DNA of 64,000 nt, taken from assembly GCF_030128825.1 (NCBI RefSeq), contig NZ_CP119127.1:1426001-1490000 (forward strand). Reading direction: 5' to 3'. The notes beneath the pieces are model-generated. The model was not told where the DNA came from, did no database searches, and worked only from the letters and a program-made list of their open reading frames with translations. The DNA is from Sphingobium sp. WTD-1. GTDB lineage: Bacteria; Pseudomonadota; Alphaproteobacteria; Sphingomonadales; Sphingomonadaceae. How positions within the stretch are numbered: the first letter of the stretch is position 1; each line of letters starts with the position of its first letter. This document shows positions 54,646 to 63,597 of the stretch, in pieces. A program made the translations under genes and the position numbers.

Positions 54646-56653
54646 TGCGCAATCCGGCCTGTTCCAGCCCGGTCAGGAACAGGGTGCGTTCGGCCGGACC
54701 CTGCAGCGGCAGGAACTGGATCATAGTGTCGACCAGATCGGCGTCGCGGGCCGGGGTATCGCCCTGCCAAAGGCCGGCGAAACGTTGGCGCAATTCGTCG
54801 ATCACCGGGGCGGCCCGCTTCACGCCGCCCAGCATGCCCAGATTGGCACCCCGCACCGCCAGATAATGGATCGACCGGTTGCGGCCGATCTCGAACTGGG
54901 TTTCCGCCGCCTCATGCTCGCCCGACAGGGCGTAGAGCACTGCCAGATCGGAAAAATATTCGTCCGACGGAAAGGGGTTCAGCTCGAAGGCGCGGGCGAT
55001 CAGGCGCTGCGCTTCCTTCATCTCGCCCAGATGGACGAGGCCGAAGCCGATCTCGTTGATGCCATCGGCGTGAAAGGGCGTCAGGTCGAGCGCGGTCATG
55101 AAGCCCTGCATCGCCTGCTTCATGTCGCCGCGGCGCAAATAGCACCAGGCCAGGCGCGACTGCACGCCGCCATGGGTGGGTTCCAGCGCGACCGCGCGGG
55201 TGCAGAGGTCGAAGGCGCGGGCGCGCAGCGGCGCGGCGTCATGGCCCGCCATCAACTGCATGAAGTCGGTGTTGTAGAGGCGCGCCAGTTGCAGATAGGC
55301 GTTGGTCAGGCGCGGCTCCAGCAGGATCGCGCGTTCCAGCAGGTCGGCACCTTCCTGCACCTCGGCTAGGCTGGCGGCGGCCAATATCTTGGCGCGGGCG
55401 GTGAAATAGAGCGGATAGGCGTCCGACCCGCTGGGCACGCGTCCTTCCATCAGCTTGCCGACATCGCGTTCGACCACCGGCAGGATGGCGCCGGCGATCC
55501 GGGCGACCAGATCGTCGATCGCGGCGAGCAATTCGCCCTGGCGCACGGTCAACTGGCGCGTCCAGACCAGGAATCCGCTGTCGATCCGCGTCATGCGCAG
55601 GTTGATGCGCCAGCCATCGCCATCGGCACGGACCGACCCGTCCAGCGCGTAGCTGGCGATCGAGGCGGGGGCGGCCGCCTTCATCCGCTCGGCCGATGGC
55701 GCGTCGACCGACAGGATGCGCAGGTCGCGCATGCCGCCCAGGGCGGTCTGCAGATCGTCATGGCAGATGCTGGTGAGCAGGGCGCCGTCCGGGCCGCCAT
55801 CGCCGATCAAGCTGAACGGCGCGATCACCAGGATCGGTGGCTCGACATTGGCCCGCGGGATTGTTGCGATGGTCGGCGCGGCGGCCGCGCGCGGGGCGGG
55901 AGCGATGACCGATCCGACCGTCGTCAGTTCGCGCAGCAGCCTTTCGGTGTCGGGCGAGACGCGGGCATCCAGATCGCGTTGCAGTCCGGCCTCAAGCTGG
56001 CGATAGCGGCGGTGGAGCGCGACATGGTCGCCGGCCCTCTGGTCGAGCGCCATGCCGAGCCGGGCGATCCGTTCATCGCCGGTGTCGAGCCGCTGCAACT
56101 GGGTCAGGATTGCACGGCGTAGGTCGAGCAGATCGTCCTGGCCATTGCGCTCGACGGCGTGCAGCACATCCTGGACGATACGCTCGCGCCAGCGCTGCCG
56201 CTCGATCATCAGCCAGTCGTCGAAGCTGCGATCCAGCCCCTCCAGCCCGTCCAGTATCGCGCTGCCCGCGCCATCCAGGATACGGGCCAGTCCGGCCAGG
56301 TCGTTGGCGGCGGTGCAGGCCAGTATCTCGCCCAGGTCGCTGGAAAAGCCACCCTCTGCCAGATGCAGGTCACGCCGTTCGATATGGATGAGCGGGGCGG
56401 CTGGATGCGCGCGCAGGTCGCTCAGCGCTTGGCGCAGGCTGGCGCGGGCCTGCACCTCGCCCCGGTCGCTCCATAACAGGCCGACCAGCCGGTCGCGGCT
56501 GGCGCGGCGGTCTGGCTCCAGTGCGAGATGGGCGAGCAGGGCACAGGCCTTGCGGCTGCGCGGGCTATGGTCGCGCCCATCCGCCTCGTCGATCAGCCGA
56601 AAATCGCCGAGTAATCGTAAGCGAAACCGAAGCTCGCTAGCCGCTATCACCAT
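54632..56653 (-). CDS. SARP-like regulator: winged helix, BTAD, TolB-like and TPR regions
   Basis: 673 aa. Residues ~5-95 are an OmpR-type winged helix (RLRLLGDFRLIDEADGRDHS, RKACALLAHLALEPD, RDRLVGLLWSDRGEVQARAS). Residues ~100-245 are a BTAD (helical) domain. ~275-395 is a TolB/adenylate-cyclase-associated-like segment (PPILVIAPFSLIGDGGPDG, DGDGWRINLRMTRIDSGFLVWTRQ), and ~410-640 are TPR repeats. Such proteins activate secondary-metabolite genes. It is convergent with the YcaO/TfuA operon and probably controls it or the glycosidase locus beyond. Confidence 0.9.
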   Translation of the reverse strand: MVIAASELRFRLRLLGDFRLIDEADGRDHSPRSRKACALLAHLALEPDRRASRDRLVGLLWSDRGEVQARASLRQALSDLRAHPAAPLIHIERRDLHLAEGGFSSDLGEILACTAANDLAGLARILDGAGSAILDGLEGLDRSFDDWLMIERQRWRERIVQDVLHAVERNGQDDLLDLRRAILTQLQRLDTGDERIARLGMALDQRAGDHVALHRRYRQLEAGLQRDLDARVSPDTERLLRELTTVGSVIAPAPRAAAAPTIATIPRANVEPPILVIAPFSLIGDGGPDGALLTSICHDDLQTALGGMRDLRILSVDAPSAERMKAAAPASIASYALDGSVRADGDGWRINLRMTRIDSGFLVWTRQLTVRQGELLAAIDDLVARIAGAILPVVERDVGKLMEGRVPSGSDAYPLYFTARAKILAAASLAEVQEGADLLERAILLEPRLTNAYLQLARLYNTDFMQLMAGHDAAPLRARAFDLCTRAVALEPTHGGVQSRLAWCYLRRGDMKQAMQGFMTALDLTPFHADGINEIGFGLVHLGEMKEAQRLIARAFELNPFPSDEYFSDLAVLYALSGEHEAAETQFEIGRNRSIHYLAVRGANLGMLGGVKRAAPVIDELRQRFAGLWQGDTPARDADLVDTMIQFLPLQGPAERTLFLTGLEQAGLRITPR

Positions 56654-56772
56654 TGCGCCCTTTATTGCTGGCGACCCGTAGTGCCCGGCCGCCCGTCATC
56701 TGCCCTAACACAGCTTGCTGAACAGGGCGACGGTCCGTTTAGGCTGCGTCACGATCCAGGGCCATAGCCAAT

Positions 56773-58803
56773 TCAGCGGTCGAACAGCTTGATCTCCGCC
56801 AGCCGAATCGCTTTGCCCTGGGGCTGGCGCATGAGCACCCGCCACTGGCGCGCGGCGCGGCCCGCAAAGCGCAGGTCGGTCACGCCATTGGCGATCGGCG
56901 CGCCCTTGGGCGTCGCGACATCGCGCCATTGGCCATCAACCATGGCCTGAAGGCGATAGGATTGCGGCACGGCAAACTGCTTGCCGTCGGCGAAGAAGGC
57001 GAGTTCGGCGCGGCCGATGGACACGGGTTTGCCCAGGTCAATGGCATACCATTGGTTGGCCTCTCCCGGCGCGGAGGACCAGCCATTGGGCATTTCGGGG
57101 AAGAACCAGGTGCGTCCATCGATCGCGTCATGGACATTTTCAGGATCGCTGTTGCTCGACGCGCTGCCGATCGGGAACTGGCTGCGTACCAGTTGCACGG
57201 CGCGGTTGATCGGCCGGGCGACCGGCGCATTGGCGACGCGCGGCACCGGCAGCTCGATCCGGCCCAATGTCTCGCGCCGGGCGACTTCCTTGCCGTCGAC
57301 CTCGACCGACAGGCCCTTGCCCCGGCCATAATGGCTGCCGTCCGCGTCCCAGGTCACGGCGATGCGATGGCCATGATAGGGCACGTCCTGCGCCCGGAAC
57401 CAGGCCAGCGCCTGCGGATCGCCGGCGTCGGGCAGTAGCGGGTTCACCTCCAGCACGTCGTCGGCGCGGGGGCGGATGCCGACCAGCCCGCCCAGGATCA
57501 GGTCATTATAGCCCGAGTGGAAATAATGATGGCTGCGATCGAGGCCGACGATCGGCTTGCCGGTTTCGGGATGATAATCCTCCTCCAGGTCGAGCCGGTC
57601 GCCCTGATAGTGGAGCGCGGTATATTGGCGCAGCAGACGCATATAGTCGCTGCGGGTGACCGGCCCCTGCCGGCGGTGATGATCGAGCAGGTTGGCCATG
57701 GCGATCAGTACCTGGGTCGTTTGATAGGGCCAGATCGGGCCGTTCCACTGGCATTCCGGCGCGTCGCCCAGATAGCGATATTGCCGCATATAATATTCGT
57801 AATTGGCCTCGACCGTGCGCATGCCCGCCTTGCCGGCGAGCGAGGCGGGGTCGAGCAGGTGCGCCCAGGCGCCGGCATATTTCGCCTCGTCCGGGACCAG
57901 GTCGAACATCCAGGGGAGATAGCCGACCAGTTCACGATTGCGGATCGGATCCCAATAATTGACGTGCGGATTCTTGCGGCTTTGGTGCCGGTCGATGAAA
58001 TGGCCGAGCTTCTCGCTCCACAGGTCGGCCAGGACATGGTCCTTCAGTGCCTGCGCGCGGGCCTCATATTCCTGCGCCATTTCGGTGTCGCCGGCCATGG
58101 TCGCCATCTTCGCCAGCGCGCGGGCATTGGCATACATGTAACTGTTGACCGAGGGGCGGAAGGCGTCGCCGCCACGGAACCCGTCCTTGCCGCCCGAGGC
58201 GTCGATCGAGGAGACGGTATATTCGGTCGCGTCGAGCAAGGGCTCGACGAAATAGAGGCCCTTGTCGAAGTCGAACTTCTCGTCCCACAGGCGATAGATG
58301 TGGCGCATCACTGGCAGATGTTCGAGCACGCCCGCCTTGTCGCCATCGATCAGGTAACGGCCCCAGACCGAGTCCGCCATATAGTCGGTGAAGTGGCGGT
58401 CATTGCCGCCGCGATACATGAAGCGGATATAGTCGTCGGCAAAGCGCCGGTCGTTCAGCCATCGTCCTTCGGCCAGATGAAAGCCGGTCGCGTCGTTGAG
58501 GCTGGCATAGGGATGGCGCTGCCAGTCGACATCGTCGAAAAATTCGGTGGTGATATAGCCTTCTTCGCCCAGGTCGCGCTGATGGCCACGGTAGAGCTGC
58601 CAGCGATAATAATAGACGGCGTCGATCTTCGGATCGGCGGATTCGAAGAAGGGGATGCGATCCTGATACCAGGGTGCGTCATTGCCGAAGCGCTGCACCG
58701 CGATGGCATGGGTGTCGAGGCCGGCGGAGCGGGGAGGGGGAGAGACGGCGCCCATGCCGATCATGGCAGCCCCTGCCAGCAGAAGCATCCTCATCGCGCG
58801 CAT
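56773..58803 (-). CDS. MGH1-like glycoside hydrolase with C-terminal discoidin domain
   Basis: 676 aa with signal peptide (MRMLLLAGAAMIGMGAVS). Residues ~30-470 form an alpha/alpha barrel resembling mannosylglycerate-hydrolase/GH63-like enzymes: YYYRWQLYRGHQRDLGEEG, GGDAFRPSVNSYMYANARAL, NGPIWPYQTTQVLIAMANLL and EDYHPETGKPIVGLDRSHHY. Residues ~535-675 look like an F5/8 type C (discoidin) sugar-binding domain. Neighbouring arabinanases suggest a role in side-chain removal from a plant polysaccharide. The start follows GGGAGACGGACG. Exact GH family is not certain. Confidence 0.85.
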   Translation of the reverse strand: MRAMRMLLLAGAAMIGMGAVSPPPRSAGLDTHAIAVQRFGNDAPWYQDRIPFFESADPKIDAVYYYRWQLYRGHQRDLGEEGYITTEFFDDVDWQRHPYASLNDATGFHLAEGRWLNDRRFADDYIRFMYRGGNDRHFTDYMADSVWGRYLIDGDKAGVLEHLPVMRHIYRLWDEKFDFDKGLYFVEPLLDATEYTVSSIDASGGKDGFRGGDAFRPSVNSYMYANARALAKMATMAGDTEMAQEYEARAQALKDHVLADLWSEKLGHFIDRHQSRKNPHVNYWDPIRNRELVGYLPWMFDLVPDEAKYAGAWAHLLDPASLAGKAGMRTVEANYEYYMRQYRYLGDAPECQWNGPIWPYQTTQVLIAMANLLDHHRRQGPVTRSDYMRLLRQYTALHYQGDRLDLEEDYHPETGKPIVGLDRSHHYFHSGYNDLILGGLVGIRPRADDVLEVNPLLPDAGDPQALAWFRAQDVPYHGHRIAVTWDADGSHYGRGKGLSVEVDGKEVARRETLGRIELPVPRVANAPVARPINRAVQLVRSQFPIGSASSNSDPENVHDAIDGRTWFFPEMPNGWSSAPGEANQWYAIDLGKPVSIGRAELAFFADGKQFAVPQSYRLQAMVDGQWRDVATPKGAPIANGVTDLRFAGRAARQWRVLMRQPQGKAIRLAEIKLFDR

Positions 58804-58832
58804 CGTCCGTCTCCCTGTATCCTGAAACAAAT

Positions 58833-58881
58833 ATGGCGGCCGTTCCGGGGAGTTGGAGAGGTTTCCCGGAACGACCGCCAT
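58833..58881 (-). terminator. Hairpin terminator between TonB receptor and glycosidase
   Basis: Arms of 17 bases (58833-58849 and 58865-58881) are inverted with one mismatch, with a 15-base loop. On the minus strand the stem is followed by ATTTGTTTC. It lies 45 bases after the receptor stop, so it probably limits read-through into the glycosidase gene. Confidence 0.7.
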
Positions 58882-58885
58882 GAAA

Positions 58886-58917
58886 ATGGGGCGCAGCGAG
58901 GAGACGCCACGCCCCAT
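58886..58917 (-). other. Second hairpin after the TonB receptor stop
   Basis: ATGGGGCG / CGCCCCAT, a perfect 8-bp inverted repeat starting seven bases beyond the receptor stop, in tandem with the larger hairpin. Likely part of the same termination or mRNA 3'-end structure. Confidence 0.5.
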
Positions 58918-58924
58918 CGGGCAC

Positions 58925-61753
58925 TCAGTCAAACTTGAAACGGACACCCAGAGCGAAGGTCCGATCAATCAGCAGCGTGCTGGAGTTGAACTCCGTCGGA
59001 TTGCCGACATCGCCGAACTTGTAATAGTTCTGCTGCTTCGCCTTGGTGATGTTCACCGCGTCGAAAGTGACGCCGATATCGTCATTGACGTTCCAGGTCA
59101 GCTGGAAGTCCAGACTCTTTTCAGGCGCGCGCCACATGCCGATCGGGTTGGCGAAGGAGCGGCCTTCATTGTTGTTCAGGAACCCCTTGCGCCAGATGTA
59201 GGACAGCCGGGCACCGACCGGACCGCTGTCATAGGCCAGCGTGGCGTTATAGGACAGCTTCGACACGCCGAAGAAGGCCGACTTGGTGGTGCCGGTGATC
59301 TCACCTTCATTGTTGACGACCGGGATCGTCTGTTCGGAATCCAGGATCGTCGCGCTGCCGGTGAAGCCCAGGCCGTCGAGAATCGACGGCAGATAGGACG
59401 GGAAGTAGGTCAGGCCCAGTTCCACACCCTTGAGCGTGCCGTTCGAGGCGTTTTCCGGCCGGGTGATATTGAAATATTCGGTATAGGTTTCGTTGCGCGG
59501 CAGATAGTTGTTCGGGATGAACTCACGCACGGTCAGCGGCACGACCAGACCGTCGATCTTGCGACGGAAAGCGGTCGCATAGATGGCGCTGTTGCGTTCG
59601 AAATACCATTCGATCGCAAGGTCCATATTCTTCGAATGGGTCGCACGCAGATTGGCGTTGCCCGACGAACCCGAGCCGAAGCCGATGCGGGAGAGATCGC
59701 CCGTCAGCGCCAGATTGGGGTTGAGGTCGCCAAAGGCCGGACGGCGCAGCGTTTCGCCATAGTTGAAGCGGATACGCAGATTGTCGGTCAGATTATAGCG
59801 CGCGGTGAAGGACGGCAGGAACTTTTCCGAGCCGGTCGATACGGTGGTACGCGCGAAATTATTGCCGCGGTCGAAATAGTCATACAGCGTGTCGATCGCA
59901 ACGAAGCGCACGCCAGCCTGAAGCTGCAGCGGGCGGCCGAAGATTTCGACTTCGCCATCGGCCATGACATAGGCGGCCAGATTGGTTTCGTTGATGCCGA
60001 ACACATGGCCGAAAGTCATTTCGTCCGACAGCAACAGACCGGGGGCTACGGAACGATAGAGGCTGCGGACAGCATCCTTGTCCATGCTGCGCGGGTCAGC
60101 CAGCACCCAACTGGTGGGGATGTCGGCGCGTCCGTCGAAGAAGCCGCTGTTGGTGAAGGGGGTGCCCTGGCTGAAAGCCGCCAGCGTCATGCCCGGCAGG
60201 CCGCCGGCGCCCTGATCACGGACGTAGGAATCGGCGTTGCGATCATCGAAGCGGAAGCCGGCCTTGATGCGACGCAGGAAGCCTTCGTCCCACTTATATT
60301 CGCCGTCCAGCATCATGGTCAGGGCGCTGCCGGTGTTCTTGGTGCCGCTGTCGAACAGGTTGCCGACGGTCCACTGGCTTGCATCGGTCAGCACGCCCTG
60401 ATTGGCGAAGCTGTAGGCCGGCAGGCCGCCACCCGCGTTGAAATCGACGTCGATGTCGAGCGGGCCGCGATCGGTACGGATTGCGAAGAAGGAGGTTTCG
60501 TTCTTGCTGTCCTGATAGGCGATGTCGGCGACGATCTTGCCGCGCTCGCCCACGTTCCACTTGGCGTTCAGCGCATAGACGTAGCTGTCTGTCTTGTTGG
60601 TCGCCATGTCGCCGCTGTTGAAGCCGGCGACCGCGCCCATCTGGCGCGACTTGATGATGTTGGTGCCATCATAGAGTTCGAAGCTGTTGGCCACGTCGGC
60701 GGGCAGGTTGCCCCACCAGTCGGCGAAGCTGAAGTGCAGGCTGTTGAAGGTTTCCCCACGGAAGCCGGTGTAGAAGACTTCGGCGGTGTAGACCGAACTA
60801 TCATTGGGCGCCCACTGGAGCGCAGCGTTGACCGACGGACGCTCGCGCTTGCCGTAGAGGTCGGACGCGATGACGGCGTCACGCGACAGATAATAGGGCG
60901 TTTCGACGCCGTTGATGTTGAGTGTCGAACCCGGTGCGGTCGGCAGGCCGGCGTCGAGGCCCGGCGTCCAGTTTTCGTTGGTCGCGCCAGGGAAGATACG
61001 CTGCAGCGGGGTCAGGCCCGAACCTTCGGGCGGATTCTCGGTGGCGAAGGGCACCATGGCGCCGGCCTGGAGATTCTGGTTGCGATAATGGGCGCGGGTG
61101 TAGCTGCCGTTGATCAGGAAGCCGATGTCACCGATGCCGGTTTCCCAGCGATCGCTGACCAGCAGCGCGACGTTCGGATTGAACTTGTCCGCCAGTTCCG
61201 AATAGACGCCGCGCGCCAGGCCGGAAATGGTGAAGCCATCGAAGTCGAGCGGGCGACGGGTCTGGACGTCGATCTGGCCGGCAAGGCCGGTTTCGAGCTG
61301 GTCGGCCGAACGCGTCTTGTAGACATCGACCTGCTTCACGAGGTTGGCCGAGATGTCTTGCAGGGCGAAGGACGTGCCGGCTGCAGTGAAGATGTTGCGG
61401 CCGTTAAGAGTAGTCAACGGGTCGGTCAGGCCGCGAATGGTGATGGTTGCCGCTTCGCCGCCGGCGCGGTCGGTGACCTGGATACCGGTTACGCGCTGAA
61501 GCGCTTCGACGACATTATTGTCGGGCAATTTGCCAACGTCTTCGGACACGATCGAATCGACGATCTGGGTCGATTCCTTGCGGACGTTCAGGGCACCGAC
61601 GATCGACGCGCGCACGCCGGTGACGACGATATCTTCGGTCGGTGCTTCTTGCGCGATGGTCTGCGGAGCGGCGTCGGTCTGCGCGAAGGCGGCGCCCGAC
61701 AGGGTCAGCGCGACAAGCGACGCAGAACAGAGTGCGATCGGCCGGATAGCCAT
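58925..61753 (-). CDS. Large TonB-dependent receptor (carbohydrate type)
   Basis: 942 aa. Signal peptide ending AFAQ (1-24). The plug begins EDIVVTGVRASIVGALNVRK with SEDVGKLPDNNVVEALQRVTGIQ, the hallmark of the Xanthomonas/Caulobacter TonB-receptor class that takes up oligosaccharides. A long barrel follows to the C-terminus ALGVRFKFD. GGGGAGGA ribosome site fixes the start. Flanked by arabinan-degrading enzymes, so an arabino-oligosaccharide is the likely cargo. Confidence 0.93.
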   Translation of the reverse strand: MAIRPIALCSASLVALTLSGAAFAQTDAAPQTIAQEAPTEDIVVTGVRASIVGALNVRKESTQIVDSIVSEDVGKLPDNNVVEALQRVTGIQVTDRAGGEAATITIRGLTDPLTTLNGRNIFTAAGTSFALQDISANLVKQVDVYKTRSADQLETGLAGQIDVQTRRPLDFDGFTISGLARGVYSELADKFNPNVALLVSDRWETGIGDIGFLINGSYTRAHYRNQNLQAGAMVPFATENPPEGSGLTPLQRIFPGATNENWTPGLDAGLPTAPGSTLNINGVETPYYLSRDAVIASDLYGKRERPSVNAALQWAPNDSSVYTAEVFYTGFRGETFNSLHFSFADWWGNLPADVANSFELYDGTNIIKSRQMGAVAGFNSGDMATNKTDSYVYALNAKWNVGERGKIVADIAYQDSKNETSFFAIRTDRGPLDIDVDFNAGGGLPAYSFANQGVLTDASQWTVGNLFDSGTKNTGSALTMMLDGEYKWDEGFLRRIKAGFRFDDRNADSYVRDQGAGGLPGMTLAAFSQGTPFTNSGFFDGRADIPTSWVLADPRSMDKDAVRSLYRSVAPGLLLSDEMTFGHVFGINETNLAAYVMADGEVEIFGRPLQLQAGVRFVAIDTLYDYFDRGNNFARTTVSTGSEKFLPSFTARYNLTDNLRIRFNYGETLRRPAFGDLNPNLALTGDLSRIGFGSGSSGNANLRATHSKNMDLAIEWYFERNSAIYATAFRRKIDGLVVPLTVREFIPNNYLPRNETYTEYFNITRPENASNGTLKGVELGLTYFPSYLPSILDGLGFTGSATILDSEQTIPVVNNEGEITGTTKSAFFGVSKLSYNATLAYDSGPVGARLSYIWRKGFLNNNEGRSFANPIGMWRAPEKSLDFQLTWNVNDDIGVTFDAVNITKAKQQNYYKFGDVGNPTEFNSSTLLIDRTFALGVRFKFD

Positions 61754-61808
61754 TTTCAAGTCCTCCCCAAGGGGCTGGCCCGTTGCCATGCCCACGAATT
61801 ACTCGGAC

Positions 61809-61837
61809 TAATTATTTCCACATGCTGAGAAGCGCAA
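61809..61837 (-). promoter_or_regulatory. Candidate promoter of the TonB receptor
   Basis: On the minus strand TTGCGC, 17 bases, TAATTA, about 56 bases before the start codon. Spacing and boxes fit a vegetative promoter, but it is unproven. Confidence 0.35.
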
Positions 61838-61925
61838 GTGAAATTTTGGGCCAGGGTTGCGCTACGTGGCACCCATGTTGCAAATTTGCCGCAGGGATTT
61901 TGGCCCGGTTTTTCGGGAGTTTCAG

Positions 61926-61985
61926 GCTATAAAAAGCCGAAAGGCCATGGGCTTGCGCGGCTTTTGGCGGCGCGAGCCCATGGCC
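61926..61985 (-). terminator. Terminator after the GH43 arabinofuranosidase gene
   Basis: A 16-bp inverted repeat with one mismatch (61943-61958 and 61970-61985) and an 11-base loop. On the minus strand it is followed by TTTCGGCTTTTTATAG. Lies 28 bases after the GH43 stop and separates it from the receptor promoter. Confidence 0.8.
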
Positions 61986-62012
61986 CTATTTGTCAGACTC
62001 GGCGAGTCGCGG

Positions 62013-63446
62013 TCAGTCGGCGTACCATTGCGTGCGCGGATCCTTGCTGCGCGCAAGGCCGATGTGGCCGTCGATCGCGGCGAGATGCTTGCCGGCGACG
62101 GCGATGGTCGCGAAGCGCACCGTGCCCTGGGCCGCATCCTCGAACCGGACGAACTGGCTGCGCAGCGCGAAATCGGCGCTGCGATCATCCTTCATCAGGC
62201 TGACCGTGCCGTCCTTGGCCGCGACCAGATAATGGTCGGGCAGCAGGATCGGGGAGAGCATCACGCTCTTCGCGCCGGCGCGGCCGGGCGACTGGCGGAA
62301 CTGGGTCTGGGCGAGCGCGGGGTTGCCCGCGATCAGGTCGGTGCCCTGATGGGCCAGCAGCGCCTTGGGATCGGCAGCCGAGACGAACCGTTCCGGCATG
62401 GCGCCATTGCCCACGGGCACGCCGAAGTCCGGGGTGCCGTCGGCCTGGAAATAGAGGCGCTGGACGCGGGTGTGACGGTCGGGGTTGAACAGCGGGTCGC
62501 CCTGGATCGCCTCATAGTCGCGGCCATGATAGACGAGGATGTCGCGGCCCTTCTCGTCCACGGTGAAGCTGTTGTGGCCGGGGCCATAGACGCTGGTTTC
62601 GGTGCAGGTCTTGAATACCGGCTGGGGCGACTTGGTCCAGCTCTTGGGGTCGAGCAGGTCGGCATTCTCGTCCGCGGTCAGCATGCCCAGGCAATAGCGC
62701 GCGTCGGTGGCGCTGGCCGAATAGGTCATGAACAGGCGGCCGTTGCGATGCAGGACGGCGGGGGCTTCGGCCACCTTGTAGCCGCGCACTTCCCAGTCGA
62801 GCGTGGGCACGGTCAGGCGGGTCGCCTTGCCGGCCAGCTTCAGCGGGGATTCGAGCTTGGCGATGTAGAGATTGCTGTTGGTATTGATGCCCGGTTCCTT
62901 CTGGGCCCAGGCGAAATAGCGCACGCCCTTGTGGACGAAGCTGGTGGAATCGAGGTTGAAACTGTCCCAGGGGGCCTGGAACTCACCCAGCACGCTCCAT
63001 TTGCCGGTCATCGGATCGGCGCCGTCGCACACCACGGCATAGGTGCGGATGCGGAACACGTCGTCGCCGCCGCCGCTCGGGCCGGCAGCGAAATACATAT
63101 ACCATTTGCCGTCGATCTGGTGGAGTTCGGGCGCCCAGATGAAGCCGGAGCGTGGGCCGCTCGCCTCATGGCGCCACAGCACGGCTTCCTCGGCCGTGGC
63201 AAGGCCGGCCAGCGTCTTGGAACGGCGCAGCACCAGCCGGTCATATTCGGGCACCGATCCGGTCATGTAATAATAGCCGTCATCGTGCTGGAAGACCTGC
63301 GCGTCGGCGCGCTGCTTGACCAGCGGATTGACCGGAACCGGGGCGGCTATGGCCGGGGTGGCGGCGCCGGCACGGGCGGCGATCGGCGCGGCCGACAAGG
63401 CGGCTGTGCTGGCAAGGAAGCCACGGCGGGACAGGGCGAAATTCAT
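62013..63446 (-). CDS. GH43 family alpha-L-arabinofuranosidase
   Basis: 477 aa. Twin-arginine signal (LSRRGFLASTAALSAAP). GH43 five-bladed propeller: QRADAQVFQHDDGYYYMTGS with the base aspartate, GSVPEYDRLVLRRS, AEAPAVLHRNGRLFMTYSAS with the acid glutamate, and GPGHNSFTVDEKG. The C-terminal ~110 residues may be an AbfB-like sugar-binding trefoil. Exo-removal of arabinofuranosyl units is the expected activity. The start follows CAGGAGAGAG. Twin-arginine export means it folds before reaching the periplasm. Confidence 0.9.
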   Translation of the reverse strand: MNFALSRRGFLASTAALSAAPIAARAGAATPAIAAPVPVNPLVKQRADAQVFQHDDGYYYMTGSVPEYDRLVLRRSKTLAGLATAEEAVLWRHEASGPRSGFIWAPELHQIDGKWYMYFAAGPSGGGDDVFRIRTYAVVCDGADPMTGKWSVLGEFQAPWDSFNLDSTSFVHKGVRYFAWAQKEPGINTNSNLYIAKLESPLKLAGKATRLTVPTLDWEVRGYKVAEAPAVLHRNGRLFMTYSASATDARYCLGMLTADENADLLDPKSWTKSPQPVFKTCTETSVYGPGHNSFTVDEKGRDILVYHGRDYEAIQGDPLFNPDRHTRVQRLYFQADGTPDFGVPVGNGAMPERFVSAADPKALLAHQGTDLIAGNPALAQTQFRQSPGRAGAKSVMLSPILLPDHYLVAAKDGTVSLMKDDRSADFALRSQFVRFEDAAQGTVRFATIAVAGKHLAAIDGHIGLARSKDPRTQWYAD

Positions 63447-63486
63447 TCTTCTCTCTCCTGATGCCGCGGCGGGACGCGGCGATGGA

Positions 63487-63530
63487 GCGTTTTCCAATCG
63501 GGTGGGATCACCCGATGGCTCGGAAAACGC
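63487..63530. repeat. Nested inverted repeat between GH43 genes
   Basis: Outer arms GCGTTTTCC (63487-63495) and GGAAAACGC (63522-63530) enclose inner arms ATCGGGTG (63497-63504) and CACCCGAT (63509-63516), both perfect. Could be a stem-loop in the leader of the GH43 gene, or part of a dispersed palindromic repeat. Confidence 0.7.
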
Positions 63531-63544
63531 GACAAACCAAAATC

Positions 63545-63584
63545 CTAGAGGAGCGAGCCGATGCAATCGGATCAGTGACTCTAG
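63545..63584. repeat. Imperfect palindrome (CTAGAG...CTCTAG)
   Basis: CTAGAG at 63545 and CTCTAG at 63579 flank a centre CCGAT-GCA-ATCGG (63558-63570). The gcgacaaaccaaaatcctagagg context resembles a dispersed alphaproteobacterial intergenic palindrome. It lies 14 bases downstream, on the plus map, of the nested repeat and just before the next gene end. Confidence 0.6.
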
Positions 63585-63597
63585 TCAGACAATTGGA

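Noticed and set aside
58853..61828. 991-codon plus-strand frame opposite the TonB receptor
   Set aside because: Antisense mirror frame; the minus strand has a clear receptor with signal peptide and plug motifs.
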